Part shown: in pieces, positions 25,376-34,182 of the stretch | Layout of the letters: each line of letters opens with the position of its first letter | Position numbering within the stretch: the stretch's first letter is position 1 | Source of the DNA: Peredibacter sp045999315 | GTDB taxonomy: Bacteria > Bdellovibrionota > Bacteriovoracia > Bacteriovoracales > Bacteriovoracaceae | Reading direction: 5' to 3' | Length of the DNA stretch: 64,000 bases | Assembly (NCBI RefSeq): GCF_045999315.1 | Contig: NZ_CP174607.1 | Location: 1,116,001-1,180,000 of the forward strand | Made by a program: the position numbers and the translations under genes | Notes under the pieces: model-generated | The model's input: the letters and a program-made list of their open reading frames with translations, nothing else | Database searches by the model: none | Told to the model about the DNA's origin: nothing

Positions 25376-27004
25376 TTAAGATAATTGCGCCATTGATCTC
25401 ACTTCTTTCTGAATCATTTTCCCTGAAATTTCTTTCACGGTAGATTCGGTTCTCGCTTCTTTGTCCTGAGACTGAATGTCCTTGTTCACAATAATGAGGC
25501 TTTCCGCAAATTGAGCGATCTGAGGAAGGTGAGTAATCGCAATCACTTGTCCATGGGCCGCGACTTCGGCCAAGGCCTTGCCGATGCTGTTTGCAGTATC
25601 ACCCCCGATTCCGGTATCAATCTCATCAAAGAGGAAGATACTGATAGAATCATCACTGGCCAGAATTTGTCTAAGACTCAGGAGAATTCTTGAAAGCTCA
25701 CCACCAGAGGCAATGTCTTTAATTTTGAAGTAACCTTCGCCAGGGTTGGTTTCTGCCAGGAAATGTACTCGAGAGAAGCCAGTGTCAGTTAGCTCTTCTA
25801 GTGATTCAAGATCAAGCCTAATCGTGGCCCCATTCATTTTGAGTTGGCGCACTTTTTGGGTCAGCTCAGTACTTAGTTTTTTACAAAACTGAGAGCGGGT
25901 CTTGTGAAGCTTTTCAGCTTGAGACATAAGTTTTTTATGCAAAGTCAGGATCTTCCCTTCCAACTCATCACAATTAACTTCGAGGCTTTCCAATGTGTTC
26001 TTTTCTTTTAAGAATTCCACTTGAGTCTGAAGAATGGTCTCCACGTTTCCACCGAACTTCTTTTTAAGTCGCTGATACGAATCCAGACGATCCAAAACTC
26101 CTTCGAGGTCGGCCGGATCCACTTCCATATTGAGTTTTCGATCGACAATATCGTTTAGGTTATGAACTCGATCATCAATTTCGGAGAGTAGTTCCATCTG
26201 ATCCTGAAAGAGATCAGGATTTTTTGAGAAGAGGGAATTTAAAAATTTAAGCTGTCCCAAAATTCCAGGAATGCCATCGTTGCCATCAAAACTTTCTTTA
26301 ACTTGAAAGCAAAGCTTCTGGGTCTTCTCGATGTTCATTAATAAATTTTTCTTCTTCAGGAGATCTTCTTCATCCTGGGAGGAGGGATTGAGTTTCTCAA
26401 TCTCCTGAAGTTGAAAATTTAAATAATCCAATCTCTGTTCTCGATGGGTCTTCGATTGAATTAATTCACTTTGTTCTTTTTTAAGGGCCTTGAGTTCTCG
26501 CAGTCCCTCTTGGTAAATGGCAAGATCTGGTAACTGCTTTGAGTAGTGATCCAGCAGATAGAGCTGATAACTTTCAGAAAGAAGTTTCTGGTTTTCAAAT
26601 TGGCCTACGAGATCAATAAACTTCCGGGCAAAGCTCGCGAGGAACGTCACCGTACAAGTTAAATGATTGATATAGGTCTTGGTGGTGCCGTTCTTATAAA
26701 TAAGTCGTTTAATGACAATTTCATTCCCTTCAATAGGAAAGCCTTCTGATTCCAGAAACGCTTTAACTTTGTCATCGTTGCAGGTGAAAGAAGCTTCAAT
26801 GAGAGCGCATTCAGTTTCACGGCGCACGACCTTTTTGTCGGCCCTGCCACCGAGAATAAGCTGAAGAGCATCGAGGACAAGGCTTTTACCAGAACCGGTC
26901 TCACCGATAATGGCATTAAAGCCGGGACGAAAGCGGATACTTTGATTTTTAAAGGTGGCGAAATTTTGAATGACTAGATTTTTGAGATGGAATTTGGCGT
27001 CCAT
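25376..27004 (-). CDS. recN: DNA repair protein RecN
   Basis: A 542-residue SMC-like ATPase in recombinational repair. The N-terminal Walker A GETGSGKS, the long central coiled coil (about residues 150-350), and the C-terminal signature ASGGELSR, the Walker B LFDEIDTGIGG and ITHLPQIA are all present. ATG 27004 is preferred over 27025, because GAGGA lies 4-5 nt upstream and the conserved start MDAKFHLKNL follows. It has its own strong promoter with repeated TACGTA sites. Confidence 0.94.
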   Translation of the reverse strand: MDAKFHLKNLVIQNFATFKNQSIRFRPGFNAIIGETGSGKSLVLDALQLILGGRADKKVVRRETECALIEASFTCNDDKVKAFLESEGFPIEGNEIVIKRLIYKNGTTKTYINHLTCTVTFLASFARKFIDLVGQFENQKLLSESYQLYLLDHYSKQLPDLAIYQEGLRELKALKKEQSELIQSKTHREQRLDYLNFQLQEIEKLNPSSQDEEDLLKKKNLLMNIEKTQKLCFQVKESFDGNDGIPGILGQLKFLNSLFSKNPDLFQDQMELLSEIDDRVHNLNDIVDRKLNMEVDPADLEGVLDRLDSYQRLKKKFGGNVETILQTQVEFLKEKNTLESLEVNCDELEGKILTLHKKLMSQAEKLHKTRSQFCKKLSTELTQKVRQLKMNGATIRLDLESLEELTDTGFSRVHFLAETNPGEGYFKIKDIASGGELSRILLSLRQILASDDSISIFLFDEIDTGIGGDTANSIGKALAEVAAHGQVIAITHLPQIAQFAESLIIVNKDIQSQDKEARTESTVKEISGKMIQKEVRSMAQLS

Positions 27005-27024
27005 ATTGTCCTCGCTTGAGAACA

Positions 27025-27053
27025 ATATTACGGATAGTCTACGTATGAGTCAA
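27025..27053 (-). promoter_or_regulatory. Sigma-70 type promoter of recN
   Basis: On the minus strand TTGACT (27053-27048), a 17-nt spacer and TAATAT (27030-27025), giving a start site near 27018, about 14 nt before ATG 27004. The palindrome TACGTA occurs in the spacer (27040-27045) and again upstream (27071-27076), 31 nt apart, in similar flanks, which suggests an operator. Confidence 0.7.
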
Positions 27054-27084
27054 TATATTTCCGTAGTTTTTACGTAGGACCAGT

Positions 27085-27987
27085 TTAATCTTTTTTAGAA
27101 AAGACAAATTTATCTCTAATTGTTTCAAAATACAGGCGCTCAGGGTTCTTAATCAGGGTGATCTTTTTCACTTTAGAACCGTTAATCGTCACTACATCCT
27201 GCTCATCTACATTAATGGCCACCTGGCCATCAAGGGTCAAAGTCACAGAATGATGCGGAGGAAGAATTTTTAATTGAATAGGGGCAGTATCTGGTACGAC
27301 AAAAGGACGGTGAATTAATGAGTGCGGGCAAATTGGGGTAAGAACAAGTCCTTTAACGTCCGGATGAACAATAGGACCGCCGGCCGCCATTGAGTAGGCA
27401 GTTGAACCCATCGGTGACGAAATAATAATGCCATCACCTGCAAGGTTATAAATGTGCTCATGGCCCATTTCTGCACGAAGATAAATCATGCGTGCGATAT
27501 CGTTTTTAGCGAGAACAGCATCGTTAAAGAAATAATCGGAGAAGTGCTCCTCGCCTTTTTTAGAAATGCTTACATGGAACAGGGGCTTGGTCGTGGTCTC
27601 GTACTTCCCTTCCATGATGTCAGTCAGGCGATCAAAGTATTCGTTCTTGTTAAACTCAGTAATGAATCCTAAGCGGCCCAGATTAATTCCCAGAACCGGA
27701 ATCTTAGTATTGATTCGGCGACAAGCACCAATCAGAGTTCCGTCTCCACCCAGAGAAAACATGAGATCGACTTTATTGTGAAAGTTCTTAGAGTTCCAAA
27801 ACTCCAGACCATCAGTGGATTTTTGTTTGAAAAATTTATGAACGCGTTCTTTGTCTTCTTCACGGAAGACCACTTGTTTTTTACGACGAAGAAGCCAGGC
27901 ACACAAATTCGGTAACAGATTATAAAATTCCGGAGTGGAATTTGGCTTAAGCGTGATACCGATAATTTTGAACGAAGGTTTCTTCAT
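27085..27987 (-). CDS. nadK: NAD kinase
   Basis: A 300-residue ATP-NAD kinase that makes NADP. It has the GGDGTLIG motif, GRLGFITEF, the NE/D-like catalytic region around FFNDAVLAKNDIAR, and SSPMGSTAYSMAAGGP, all diagnostic. It begins 2 nt after the response regulator, so it is the last gene of the long minus-strand flagellar/signalling operon and is followed by recN. Confidence 0.93.
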   Translation of the reverse strand: MKKPSFKIIGITLKPNSTPEFYNLLPNLCAWLLRRKKQVVFREEDKERVHKFFKQKSTDGLEFWNSKNFHNKVDLMFSLGGDGTLIGACRRINTKIPVLGINLGRLGFITEFNKNEYFDRLTDIMEGKYETTTKPLFHVSISKKGEEHFSDYFFNDAVLAKNDIARMIYLRAEMGHEHIYNLAGDGIIISSPMGSTAYSMAAGGPIVHPDVKGLVLTPICPHSLIHRPFVVPDTAPIQLKILPPHHSVTLTLDGQVAINVDEQDVVTINGSKVKKITLIKNPERLYFETIRDKFVFSKKD

Positions 27988-27989
27988 GT

Positions 27990-28349
27990 TTATTCCGTCA
28001 TGGTCCGCATGGCCTCTTCGAGGTCATCAAACGGCTTATTAAGTAAACGACATTGATAAGCATTGGCGCGAGAAAGAACTTGAGGAGAATTATAAGCAGT
28101 CATGATGACGAACTTCTTGCTGATCTCTTCTGCGGAGAACTTCTTCTTAGATTCTTCGATTACGTCGAAACCTGAGATGTCCTGAAGCATAAGATCACAG
28201 ATGATTCGGTCATAGTGATTGTTCAGAATAAGATCAATGGCGATTTTCCCACTGGCAGATACGTCCACTTTGAGCCCACGACGCTCAAAAAGCTTCTTAA
28301 GAGATTGTTGAATGAGGATCTCGTCCTCAATAATCAAAATGGTGTTCAT
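27990..28349 (-). CDS. Single-domain response regulator
   Basis: A 119-residue CheY-like receiver with nothing attached. The acidic pocket Glu8-Asp9, phospho-acceptor Asp52 (IICDLML), Thr84 and Lys105 (LLNKPF) are all in place. It overlaps the histidine kinase gene by ATGA, so they form a cognate pair. With no output domain, it must act by protein contact, for example at the flagellar switch or in a phosphorelay. Confidence 0.88.
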   Translation of the reverse strand: MNTILIIEDEILIQQSLKKLFERRGLKVDVSASGKIAIDLILNNHYDRIICDLMLQDISGFDVIEESKKKFSAEEISKKFVIMTAYNSPQVLSRANAYQCRLLNKPFDDLEEAMRTMTE

Positions 28350-30055
28350 GTTCTAGGTAGCGTCAGCCTGAAGTGGGCGCCTTTACCGTTATTATTAACC
28401 AAATATTCTAAATTACCACCCATTTTTACCGCCAGATTTCGAGAGAGCACCAGCCCTAGTCCAGTACCCTGAGATTTAGTGGTAAAAAATGGTTTAAAGA
28501 GCTGAGAGCATTTGTCTTCAGGAATACCTGGGCCGTTATCAATGACATCAATAAACACTGATCCTGCGTCTGTACTTACGGTAAGTTCAATTTGGCGAGG
28601 AGTGGTCATATTTTTCATGGCCTGAGCAGCGTTTACAATTAGGTTAAAAAGAATCTGAACCACGAAAATAAGGGGAACATCCAACATTAAGTTTTCAGTA
28701 TTGTCTTTGTATTCGATGGTCTTTCTGACTTCACGGCCTTCGCTTTTAGACAGAGTAATAGATTCATCTACGATCTTTTTGATTGAGACCGGTTTAGTTT
28801 CTGTCTGGACCTGATAAAGGTTTGAGAAGTTCTCAATGATCACCTGACAGCGATTAATGTTTTTCTGGATCTCCGCCATAAGTTCTTTACTGTCGGTGCT
28901 CACGTCCATGGTTGCAAAAAGCTGCGAACCAAGTTTTAGACCGAAGAGTGGATTACTCAATTCGTGGCGAAGGGTATTTAGTAGCTCCCCCAGAAGGGAA
29001 ATACGCTGAAAGTGGAACAGATCGAAAGCATAGTGACGAAGTTCATCACTGTCATACAGATCTAAAGTAAAGGGACCTTCAACTTTCTTATTAAAGAAGA
29101 TGTCTTTTTCTTGAAGCTCGCTGGTGTAAAGATCGTTCATGAACGAAGTCCCCGTCACACCATCACGGATGCGAAGTGGAAGCGGAAAGTCTTTCAAGCA
29201 CACGCGAAGCTCAGAAATTCGTTTATCCGAGAACTCCTGATCAATCAGACGCTCAAAGTGAGGCTGTAGAAGATCAATACAAGTCTCAAAAAGTTCAATC
29301 TCATCTTTGCTGTAACTTAAAAAGTCATGACGAGAAACCACTGCTACCAGGGAGTATTTACGGGACATCACTTCTTTCGCAAGGAAACTTCCATTGAAAG
29401 GAAGGTTCATCTTGTTGAAGGAATCAGTCGAGAAAGATTTAATCTTGGATTTTTTGATTGAGTTGAAGAAGGCGTTAAATTCTTTAACTTCAACCAAACT
29501 TTGAGTCTTCTCTCCTCTCCAGATAGTGCCCAAGAGCTCTGCCTTGGTCTGCCCTTTAAGGTGAAGAATAATAATAGAACTTTCAAACTTTTGAAGGAAA
29601 GGAACATCCAAAAGTTTTTCCACCAGACTACGGAGACTGTGAGACTCGTTGGAGATGAGATTTACTTTCTTAATGATTTCATCCCAAAGGTCTTTGACAT
29701 TTTCTCCGGGATTCAATGAAACGCTGGAATAGATTTTTTTCTCGATCCCTTGAGTGGTCTTAATGAAGCTATCAAAAGCATCACTGCGGGTCAGAAGGCC
29801 CGACTCCACCATGGCACCATCAAGTGTGCAAACAATGTTTTTACGGTAATAAGGAAAATCACAGTGCTCGCCATCGGCGAAATTCACCCAAAGTCTGTCA
29901 CCTTTTTTGAAGAGCGCGATTTGAGATTCCGTCTCCTCTACTAATTTAAAACGCGAAAGATTCAGGTTTTCAAAATCAGTAAGTATGACGGGATCAATGA
30001 ATAACTTTACGTATTCAGAAGTTTCTTGGTCTGAGGTATTAGGTCTATTTTCCAC
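28346..30055 (-). CDS. Sensor histidine kinase (cytoplasmic)
   Basis: A 569-residue protein. The C-terminal kinase core has the H box LRHELSNP (His364), an N box (FNLIVNAAQAMKN), and ATP-lid motifs DNGPGIPE and GTGLGLVLSRN. The first 300 or so residues show no membrane segment and no family I recognise, so it probably senses a cytoplasmic or protein signal. The start is GTG 30055, overlapping the upstream gene by 49 nt without a Shine-Dalgarno sequence; the start is uncertain. The partner response regulator follows by ATGA overlap. Confidence 0.88.
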   Translation of the reverse strand: MENRPNTSDQETSEYVKLFIDPVILTDFENLNLSRFKLVEETESQIALFKKGDRLWVNFADGEHCDFPYYRKNIVCTLDGAMVESGLLTRSDAFDSFIKTTQGIEKKIYSSVSLNPGENVKDLWDEIIKKVNLISNESHSLRSLVEKLLDVPFLQKFESSIIILHLKGQTKAELLGTIWRGEKTQSLVEVKEFNAFFNSIKKSKIKSFSTDSFNKMNLPFNGSFLAKEVMSRKYSLVAVVSRHDFLSYSKDEIELFETCIDLLQPHFERLIDQEFSDKRISELRVCLKDFPLPLRIRDGVTGTSFMNDLYTSELQEKDIFFNKKVEGPFTLDLYDSDELRHYAFDLFHFQRISLLGELLNTLRHELSNPLFGLKLGSQLFATMDVSTDSKELMAEIQKNINRCQVIIENFSNLYQVQTETKPVSIKKIVDESITLSKSEGREVRKTIEYKDNTENLMLDVPLIFVVQILFNLIVNAAQAMKNMTTPRQIELTVSTDAGSVFIDVIDNGPGIPEDKCSQLFKPFFTTKSQGTGLGLVLSRNLAVKMGGNLEYLVNNNGKGAHFRLTLPRT

Positions 30056-30420
30056 TGGGTTAAGTTATCTTTTAATTCATACTTAATCAATTCTTCCAAT
30101 GCCACCAGGTCCTGCTTTGTTTGCGCCTGGTTCATTGCCTTAAGAATAAACAACAGATGGATGTGAGACTCTTTGATCCCTTTGATGGTTTGCTGCTTCC
30201 TGGCCATGATGGTTTTAGACAATAAGGTGGTGAGTTCCACAAATTGGCCAATGTCCTGGGTGAGCTTGCTGACCTTACGGTTCCAGAAAAACTCGCGTTC
30301 CGGATTAAACTCACCAATGGTCTGAATGTCGAGGAGAATATCTGATAAAAACTCTAAGGTTAACCCAATAGTGTCAACGAGGAAATCTTGATTATAAGAA
30401 GGAGAAGTCATCCCTGACAT
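30007..30420 (-). CDS. Small helical protein in flagellar/signalling operon
   Basis: About 137 residues from ATG 30420 (AGGGATGGA upstream); an in-frame TTG at 30447 that overlaps the previous stop (TTGA) would add nine residues. The sequence is strongly helical and amphipathic, with no signal peptide, Cys or known motif. It lies between the glycosyltransferase-like gene and the kinase, and its end overlaps the kinase start. Function unknown; a flagellar chaperone or phosphorelay adaptor is conceivable. Confidence 0.55.
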   Translation of the reverse strand: MSGMTSPSYNQDFLVDTIGLTLEFLSDILLDIQTIGEFNPEREFFWNRKVSKLTQDIGQFVELTTLLSKTIMARKQQTIKGIKESHIHLLFILKAMNQAQTKQDLVALEELIKYELKDNLTQWKIDLIPQTKKLLNT

Positions 30421-30443
30421 AAGTCCATCCCTGATATTTATAA

Positions 30444-31790
30444 TCAAATGTTAACTTCGTTTCTTTTTAATGTCACAGAAAATAATTCATGGAGGGCCTC
30501 AAGGGCCTGATGTTCTTCGGAATAGGTCAGAAAACTGTTTTGGGCCTGCTCATGGAGAGTTTGACCGCCATTTTGGCCGCGACGGATACGGTAGAAATCT
30601 AAAAACGGTCTTAGGAGCGAATGAGAAGCAGAAATTTGTTCGGCCACGACATCAATTTCGCGAAGGTTTTTAAGATGTCCTTCGATTTTATGGGCGTCAG
30701 AAGTCTGGGCCTTAGATTCATGATAAACGGTATCAATGGAAACCATGGCATAGTCATGAAGGCGTAAAAATTTAGTGAGCACCTCATGATGAGTCTTAAG
30801 AAGATCAATTTGTGAAGGAAGGCATTTGATCACTTCCAGATTCACGTCAAAGAGATTCAAGAGAAAGTTCCAGAGCACCAGATGTGACTGATAGAACGGA
30901 TAATGATCATCACTATTTGTATGGCCCTTTAAATAGGCGCCAAAAATATTTTCATGATCAGTACTGTAAACCGCATATTCTGAATCAAGTGCGCGTTCTT
31001 TATTTTCAATCACCGGTGACACTAAAGGCAAAAGTGCATTGGCCTTAAAAGTTTTTGTCTTAGAGCTGATGAAGAAATGACCTTCACCATATGGGAGAAG
31101 ATTAAAACCCTGGAAGTTTGAAGAGAGAAAAACTCCCCGTCCCCCAGCTTCACAAAATTTGATCGCCGAGAGAGTGGCCGGACCTATGTAAAGCGTATGT
31201 GAAACATCTGAAACGAGATCAATTTCAGAGATGTCTTTAACTTGAATATGAGAATAGGTTTGAGTCAGAAGATTAATAAATTCTTCCTGCTCGGCGGAAG
31301 GAAACAAACTCGTGCTCGTCATTCCGTAAGCGATCTGACGAATTGAACCTGTTCTTTCTTGTCCACGTAGATTTCCACGAAGACCCAAAATGTTTCGATA
31401 AACGTCTTGTAAATGAAAAGTCAGAAATGGCGCTCGGGCCTTAAGGGTCAGTAGATATGAAGACCAAAGATCCGGAACAACGAGTTCACCATTTTTGAGA
31501 TGAGGACCAATCTTAGAAATAGCGTTCACGCTGCCGTGAATTTCCCAACTGGTTTCTTTTAATGAAAGGTTTACGCTGATGTCATAACGAGAGGCCAGGG
31601 CCTTTTTTGTGTCTGTCGTAAAGCCCGTCAAGACCGGAGACGTACGGTCATAAACAATGCCGAACGCTTCTTCATTCACCAGAAGCGTCAGTTCGAAATC
31701 TTTTAAATGAGATTGATATTTTTCGAGGACCTGAATGGTCTCAAATAAAAAGTAAGCGTCGTCTTGTTGGATGATTAATAGCTTTTTCAC
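30444..31790 (-). CDS. Glycosyltransferase family 9-like protein in flagellar operon
   Basis: A 448-residue protein with a GTG start (31790), 2 nt after the FliT-like gene. The first 300 residues resemble GT-B heptosyltransferase folds: KKLLIIQQDD start, alternating alpha/beta units, LYIGPATLSAIKFCEAGGRG and FFIS near the sugar-nucleotide site. The last 130 or so residues are helical. Flagellar operons often carry flagellin glycosyltransferases, so this may glycosylate flagellin. The match is by eye only and weak. Confidence 0.45.
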   Translation of the reverse strand: MKKLLIIQQDDAYFLFETIQVLEKYQSHLKDFELTLLVNEEAFGIVYDRTSPVLTGFTTDTKKALASRYDISVNLSLKETSWEIHGSVNAISKIGPHLKNGELVVPDLWSSYLLTLKARAPFLTFHLQDVYRNILGLRGNLRGQERTGSIRQIAYGMTSTSLFPSAEQEEFINLLTQTYSHIQVKDISEIDLVSDVSHTLYIGPATLSAIKFCEAGGRGVFLSSNFQGFNLLPYGEGHFFISSKTKTFKANALLPLVSPVIENKERALDSEYAVYSTDHENIFGAYLKGHTNSDDHYPFYQSHLVLWNFLLNLFDVNLEVIKCLPSQIDLLKTHHEVLTKFLRLHDYAMVSIDTVYHESKAQTSDAHKIEGHLKNLREIDVVAEQISASHSLLRPFLDFYRIRRGQNGGQTLHEQAQNSFLTYSEEHQALEALHELFSVTLKRNEVNI

Positions 31791-31792
31791 AG

Positions 31793-32140
31793 CTACTTCA
31801 CATCATTCAGGTTGTAGCCCTTGATGTTTTCGCGACTGCGGGCAGTCTGTTCGATCTCAAGCTTAAGTGAGGCCTGATACTCTTGGAGTTTTACCAGGAG
31901 TTTCTCATCCAGCTTTTTGATGTAATCAATCTGGCGGTTAAGGTCAGCACGTTTCTCGTCTGTCACTTCGTTCCAGTTGATTTGAACAGAGATCTTATCA
32001 ATGATTTGGAGCAAGCGCTCACGATTGGCCGTGAAGGAATCCAGTTGTGTGCCTTGTGAAAAGTCACACTCCAAGATGGCCTCGGTCATCGTGATCGCCT
32101 TCATAATGAATTCTTCGAAGAGGAGGGTTAGTTTATCCAT
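31793..32140 (-). CDS. FliT/FlgN-like flagellar export chaperone
   Basis: A 115-residue all-helical protein directly after fliS, where fliT usually lies. It starts MDKLTLLFEE and has a long charged helix (about 60-100). The ATG shares an A with the fliS stop (TAATG). FliT binds the filament cap protein FliD. Sequence identity to FliT is not obvious, so the call is from position, size and helical composition. Confidence 0.5.
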   Translation of the reverse strand: MDKLTLLFEEFIMKAITMTEAILECDFSQGTQLDSFTANRERLLQIIDKISVQINWNEVTDEKRADLNRQIDYIKKLDEKLLVKLQEYQASLKLEIEQTARSRENIKGYNLNDVK

Positions 32141-32535
32141 TAAGCGCTCTTAACTGGTGTTTGGGTTTTAAGGTTTTTAATCGCCTCGGTCCAACCATCG
32201 TAAAGAGTGTTAAGTACTTTCAGACAGCCTTCAAGATGGCTCTTTTCGATCTTGATGTTCGCCTGTGTACTTGAATAAAGGATATAGTCATAAAGTGAAG
32301 CAAGTTCTTTTGCCACTTCACCACCAACTTCAAAGTCGAGACTGTTAGACAGTTCAACGATGATGTCTTGCATTTTGCCGATGTACTCGCCCTTCTTAGC
32401 AACGTTCTTTTGTTCGATTGCTTCGATGGCCTTCTTACAGTTTTTAATGGCCGCTTGGTAAAGCATAAGCAGGATTTGTTCCTTGCTTGCTGTTTCTACA
32501 GATGTCTTTTTATATGCACCTAAACCGTAGCTCAT
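32140..32535 (-). CDS. fliS: Flagellin export chaperone FliS
   Basis: A 131-residue protein with the FliS pattern: YKKTSVETASKEQILLMLYQAAI, NSLDFEVGGEVAKEL and LYDYILYSSTQANI. FliS binds the flagellin C-terminus to block premature polymerisation before export. It lies 33 nt after fliD with GGAGG ahead of the start. It is coupled to the FliT-like gene. Confidence 0.92.
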   Translation of the reverse strand: MSYGLGAYKKTSVETASKEQILLMLYQAAIKNCKKAIEAIEQKNVAKKGEYIGKMQDIIVELSNSLDFEVGGEVAKELASLYDYILYSSTQANIKIEKSHLEGCLKVLNTLYDGWTEAIKNLKTQTPVKSA

Positions 32536-32568
32536 TTGGACCCTCCTCCAATGTCGCTTACTATTTTA

Positions 32569-33954
32569 TCATAATTGCTGAATGCCCGGTGGGGCGGCAA
32601 AACCTGCAAGTCCCGCACCCTGACCTTTGATTTTAGAAATTGTCTCTTCCAGTCGGGCAAACTTCGCCTTCAGGATTTCTTCCTTTTGGCCAATGATTCG
32701 CTGACGATTGGCGATCTGACGATCAATCTGATTGATTTGGCTTTGTAGACCACCCTTACGTGTTGGTAGAACACCTGTGGGTTGAGAAAGCAGGGTCTGG
32801 GCAGTGTCATCGAGAATGTCGATGAAACCTTTGGATTTACCACCTTCAAGTGAATACTTACCAGTCAGAGTTTGTGACACTGACTTATAATTTTTTGAAA
32901 GGGCCGCCTCAAATTTCGCCTGATCGAATTTCAAAAGACCATCACGTTGGAAGGTCACACCCAGGTCACCCATTCGCATAGGTCCCGTATCTGTCATCAC
33001 CGATGTGAAAACCGCCGAACGAATTCTGCTTTCAATGGTAGTAAGTGTTGAGTCACCACCCAGAGTTCGTGAGGTATCGGTTTTTTCATCGAGTGAGTTT
33101 TGCTCTTTAATGAATTTTAAAACGTTGTTGATGTTATCAATGAGGCTGTTGACCTTACCACCGATCTTCTGAACGTCTTCGGTAATTTCGATATTGATCT
33201 CTTCACCAGGCAGGGCCTTTTTAAGATCAATCGTCACACCTGGAATGAGATCAGTGACTTTATTGCTTGGAACTTCAATTTCAAATCCATCGAGTTTTAC
33301 TTTAGCGTCCTGAGCAGGGCGCTCTTGTTCAAAGTAAAGATCGACTTCACCATCCACCAAGTAAAGATAAGGGAATTCAACTCGGTTGTTATCACCGGTC
33401 TCAGTTAATGAAACAATTAAGCGCCAAGGCTCATCTGAGTCTTTACCATCGTTCACGACATTGGCCTTCATGCCAAGTTCGGCGTCACCATTAATGAGCT
33501 TTGCAATCCCGCTCAATGTGGCGTGCTCTTCATCCACGTAGATTTCTTTTTCTTCTCCATTCGGAAGAACCGCACGAATATAACCTACACCAACATAGGT
33601 CTTATCTTTGTCTTCCACGCCATTGCTGATGGCGGAAGATTTTTGAGCGAGTTGAACGACTTCTAATTGGTATTTACCGGGGTCTGCGATGTTTTTATCT
33701 GCCGTCACATTGATGTGTTTGCTGTCGCCGGTATTAATGGCCAATTCACGGAGAGATCGGGCGTTTTTATTTTTAAGAATTTCACCACGCATGTTTTCCA
33801 CCAGCGTAGTAAGCTGTTGCACGAGAGACTTTTTGTCGTTGATCTTTCCCTTACGGGTTTCCATCTGCTGAAGAGGAATTTTTTCAGCTTCAACAATTTG
33901 CTGAACAATGTCCTTAGGCAGACCTGAATTGATTGATCCGAACGAAATCCCCAA
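32569..33954 (-). CDS. fliD: Flagellar filament cap protein FliD
   Basis: A 461-residue cap protein. The N-terminal FliD segment (GLPKDIVQQIVEAEKIPLQQME) is followed by beta-rich domains and the C-terminal coiled region (GLQSQINQIDRQIANRQRIIGQKEEILKAKFARLEETI). It begins with TTG 33954, supported by GGAGG six nt upstream (minus strand). It heads a minus-strand operon that continues through fliS, a FliT-like gene, a glycosyltransferase-like gene, a two-component system and nadK. Confidence 0.92.
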   Translation of the reverse strand: MGISFGSINSGLPKDIVQQIVEAEKIPLQQMETRKGKINDKKSLVQQLTTLVENMRGEILKNKNARSLRELAINTGDSKHINVTADKNIADPGKYQLEVVQLAQKSSAISNGVEDKDKTYVGVGYIRAVLPNGEEKEIYVDEEHATLSGIAKLINGDAELGMKANVVNDGKDSDEPWRLIVSLTETGDNNRVEFPYLYLVDGEVDLYFEQERPAQDAKVKLDGFEIEVPSNKVTDLIPGVTIDLKKALPGEEINIEITEDVQKIGGKVNSLIDNINNVLKFIKEQNSLDEKTDTSRTLGGDSTLTTIESRIRSAVFTSVMTDTGPMRMGDLGVTFQRDGLLKFDQAKFEAALSKNYKSVSQTLTGKYSLEGGKSKGFIDILDDTAQTLLSQPTGVLPTRKGGLQSQINQIDRQIANRQRIIGQKEEILKAKFARLEETISKIKGQGAGLAGFAAPPGIQQL

Positions 33955-34089
33955 ATCTTTCCTCCATGAAAGTAAGAGATGATTGGAGTCGGGTAAAATT
34001 CCTATCTACCCAGTATAAATCGTAGCATGTGGGTTAGTTGTCGCAAGCGGGAAGAAACTGCTGTAGAATGATATCTACTTAAAAGGAAA

Positions 34090-34120
34090 AAGAGAGAAGG
34101 TGAACAACTCCCTCTCTCTT
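34090..34120 (-). terminator. Orphan minus-strand terminator-like hairpin
   Basis: On the minus strand AAGAGAGAGGG, a nine-nt loop, then CCTTCTCTCTT (one mismatch) and TTTTTCCTTTT. No gene on that strand ends here; it lies between fliD and the divergent membrane-protein gene. It may end a short antisense or small RNA, or fold in the plus-strand leader. Confidence 0.5.
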
Positions 34121-34182
34121 CTTCAAAATCAGTCTATAGGTCTGGGAGCTTTTTTAAAGTCCCACTGTTCTGATCGGATAAT

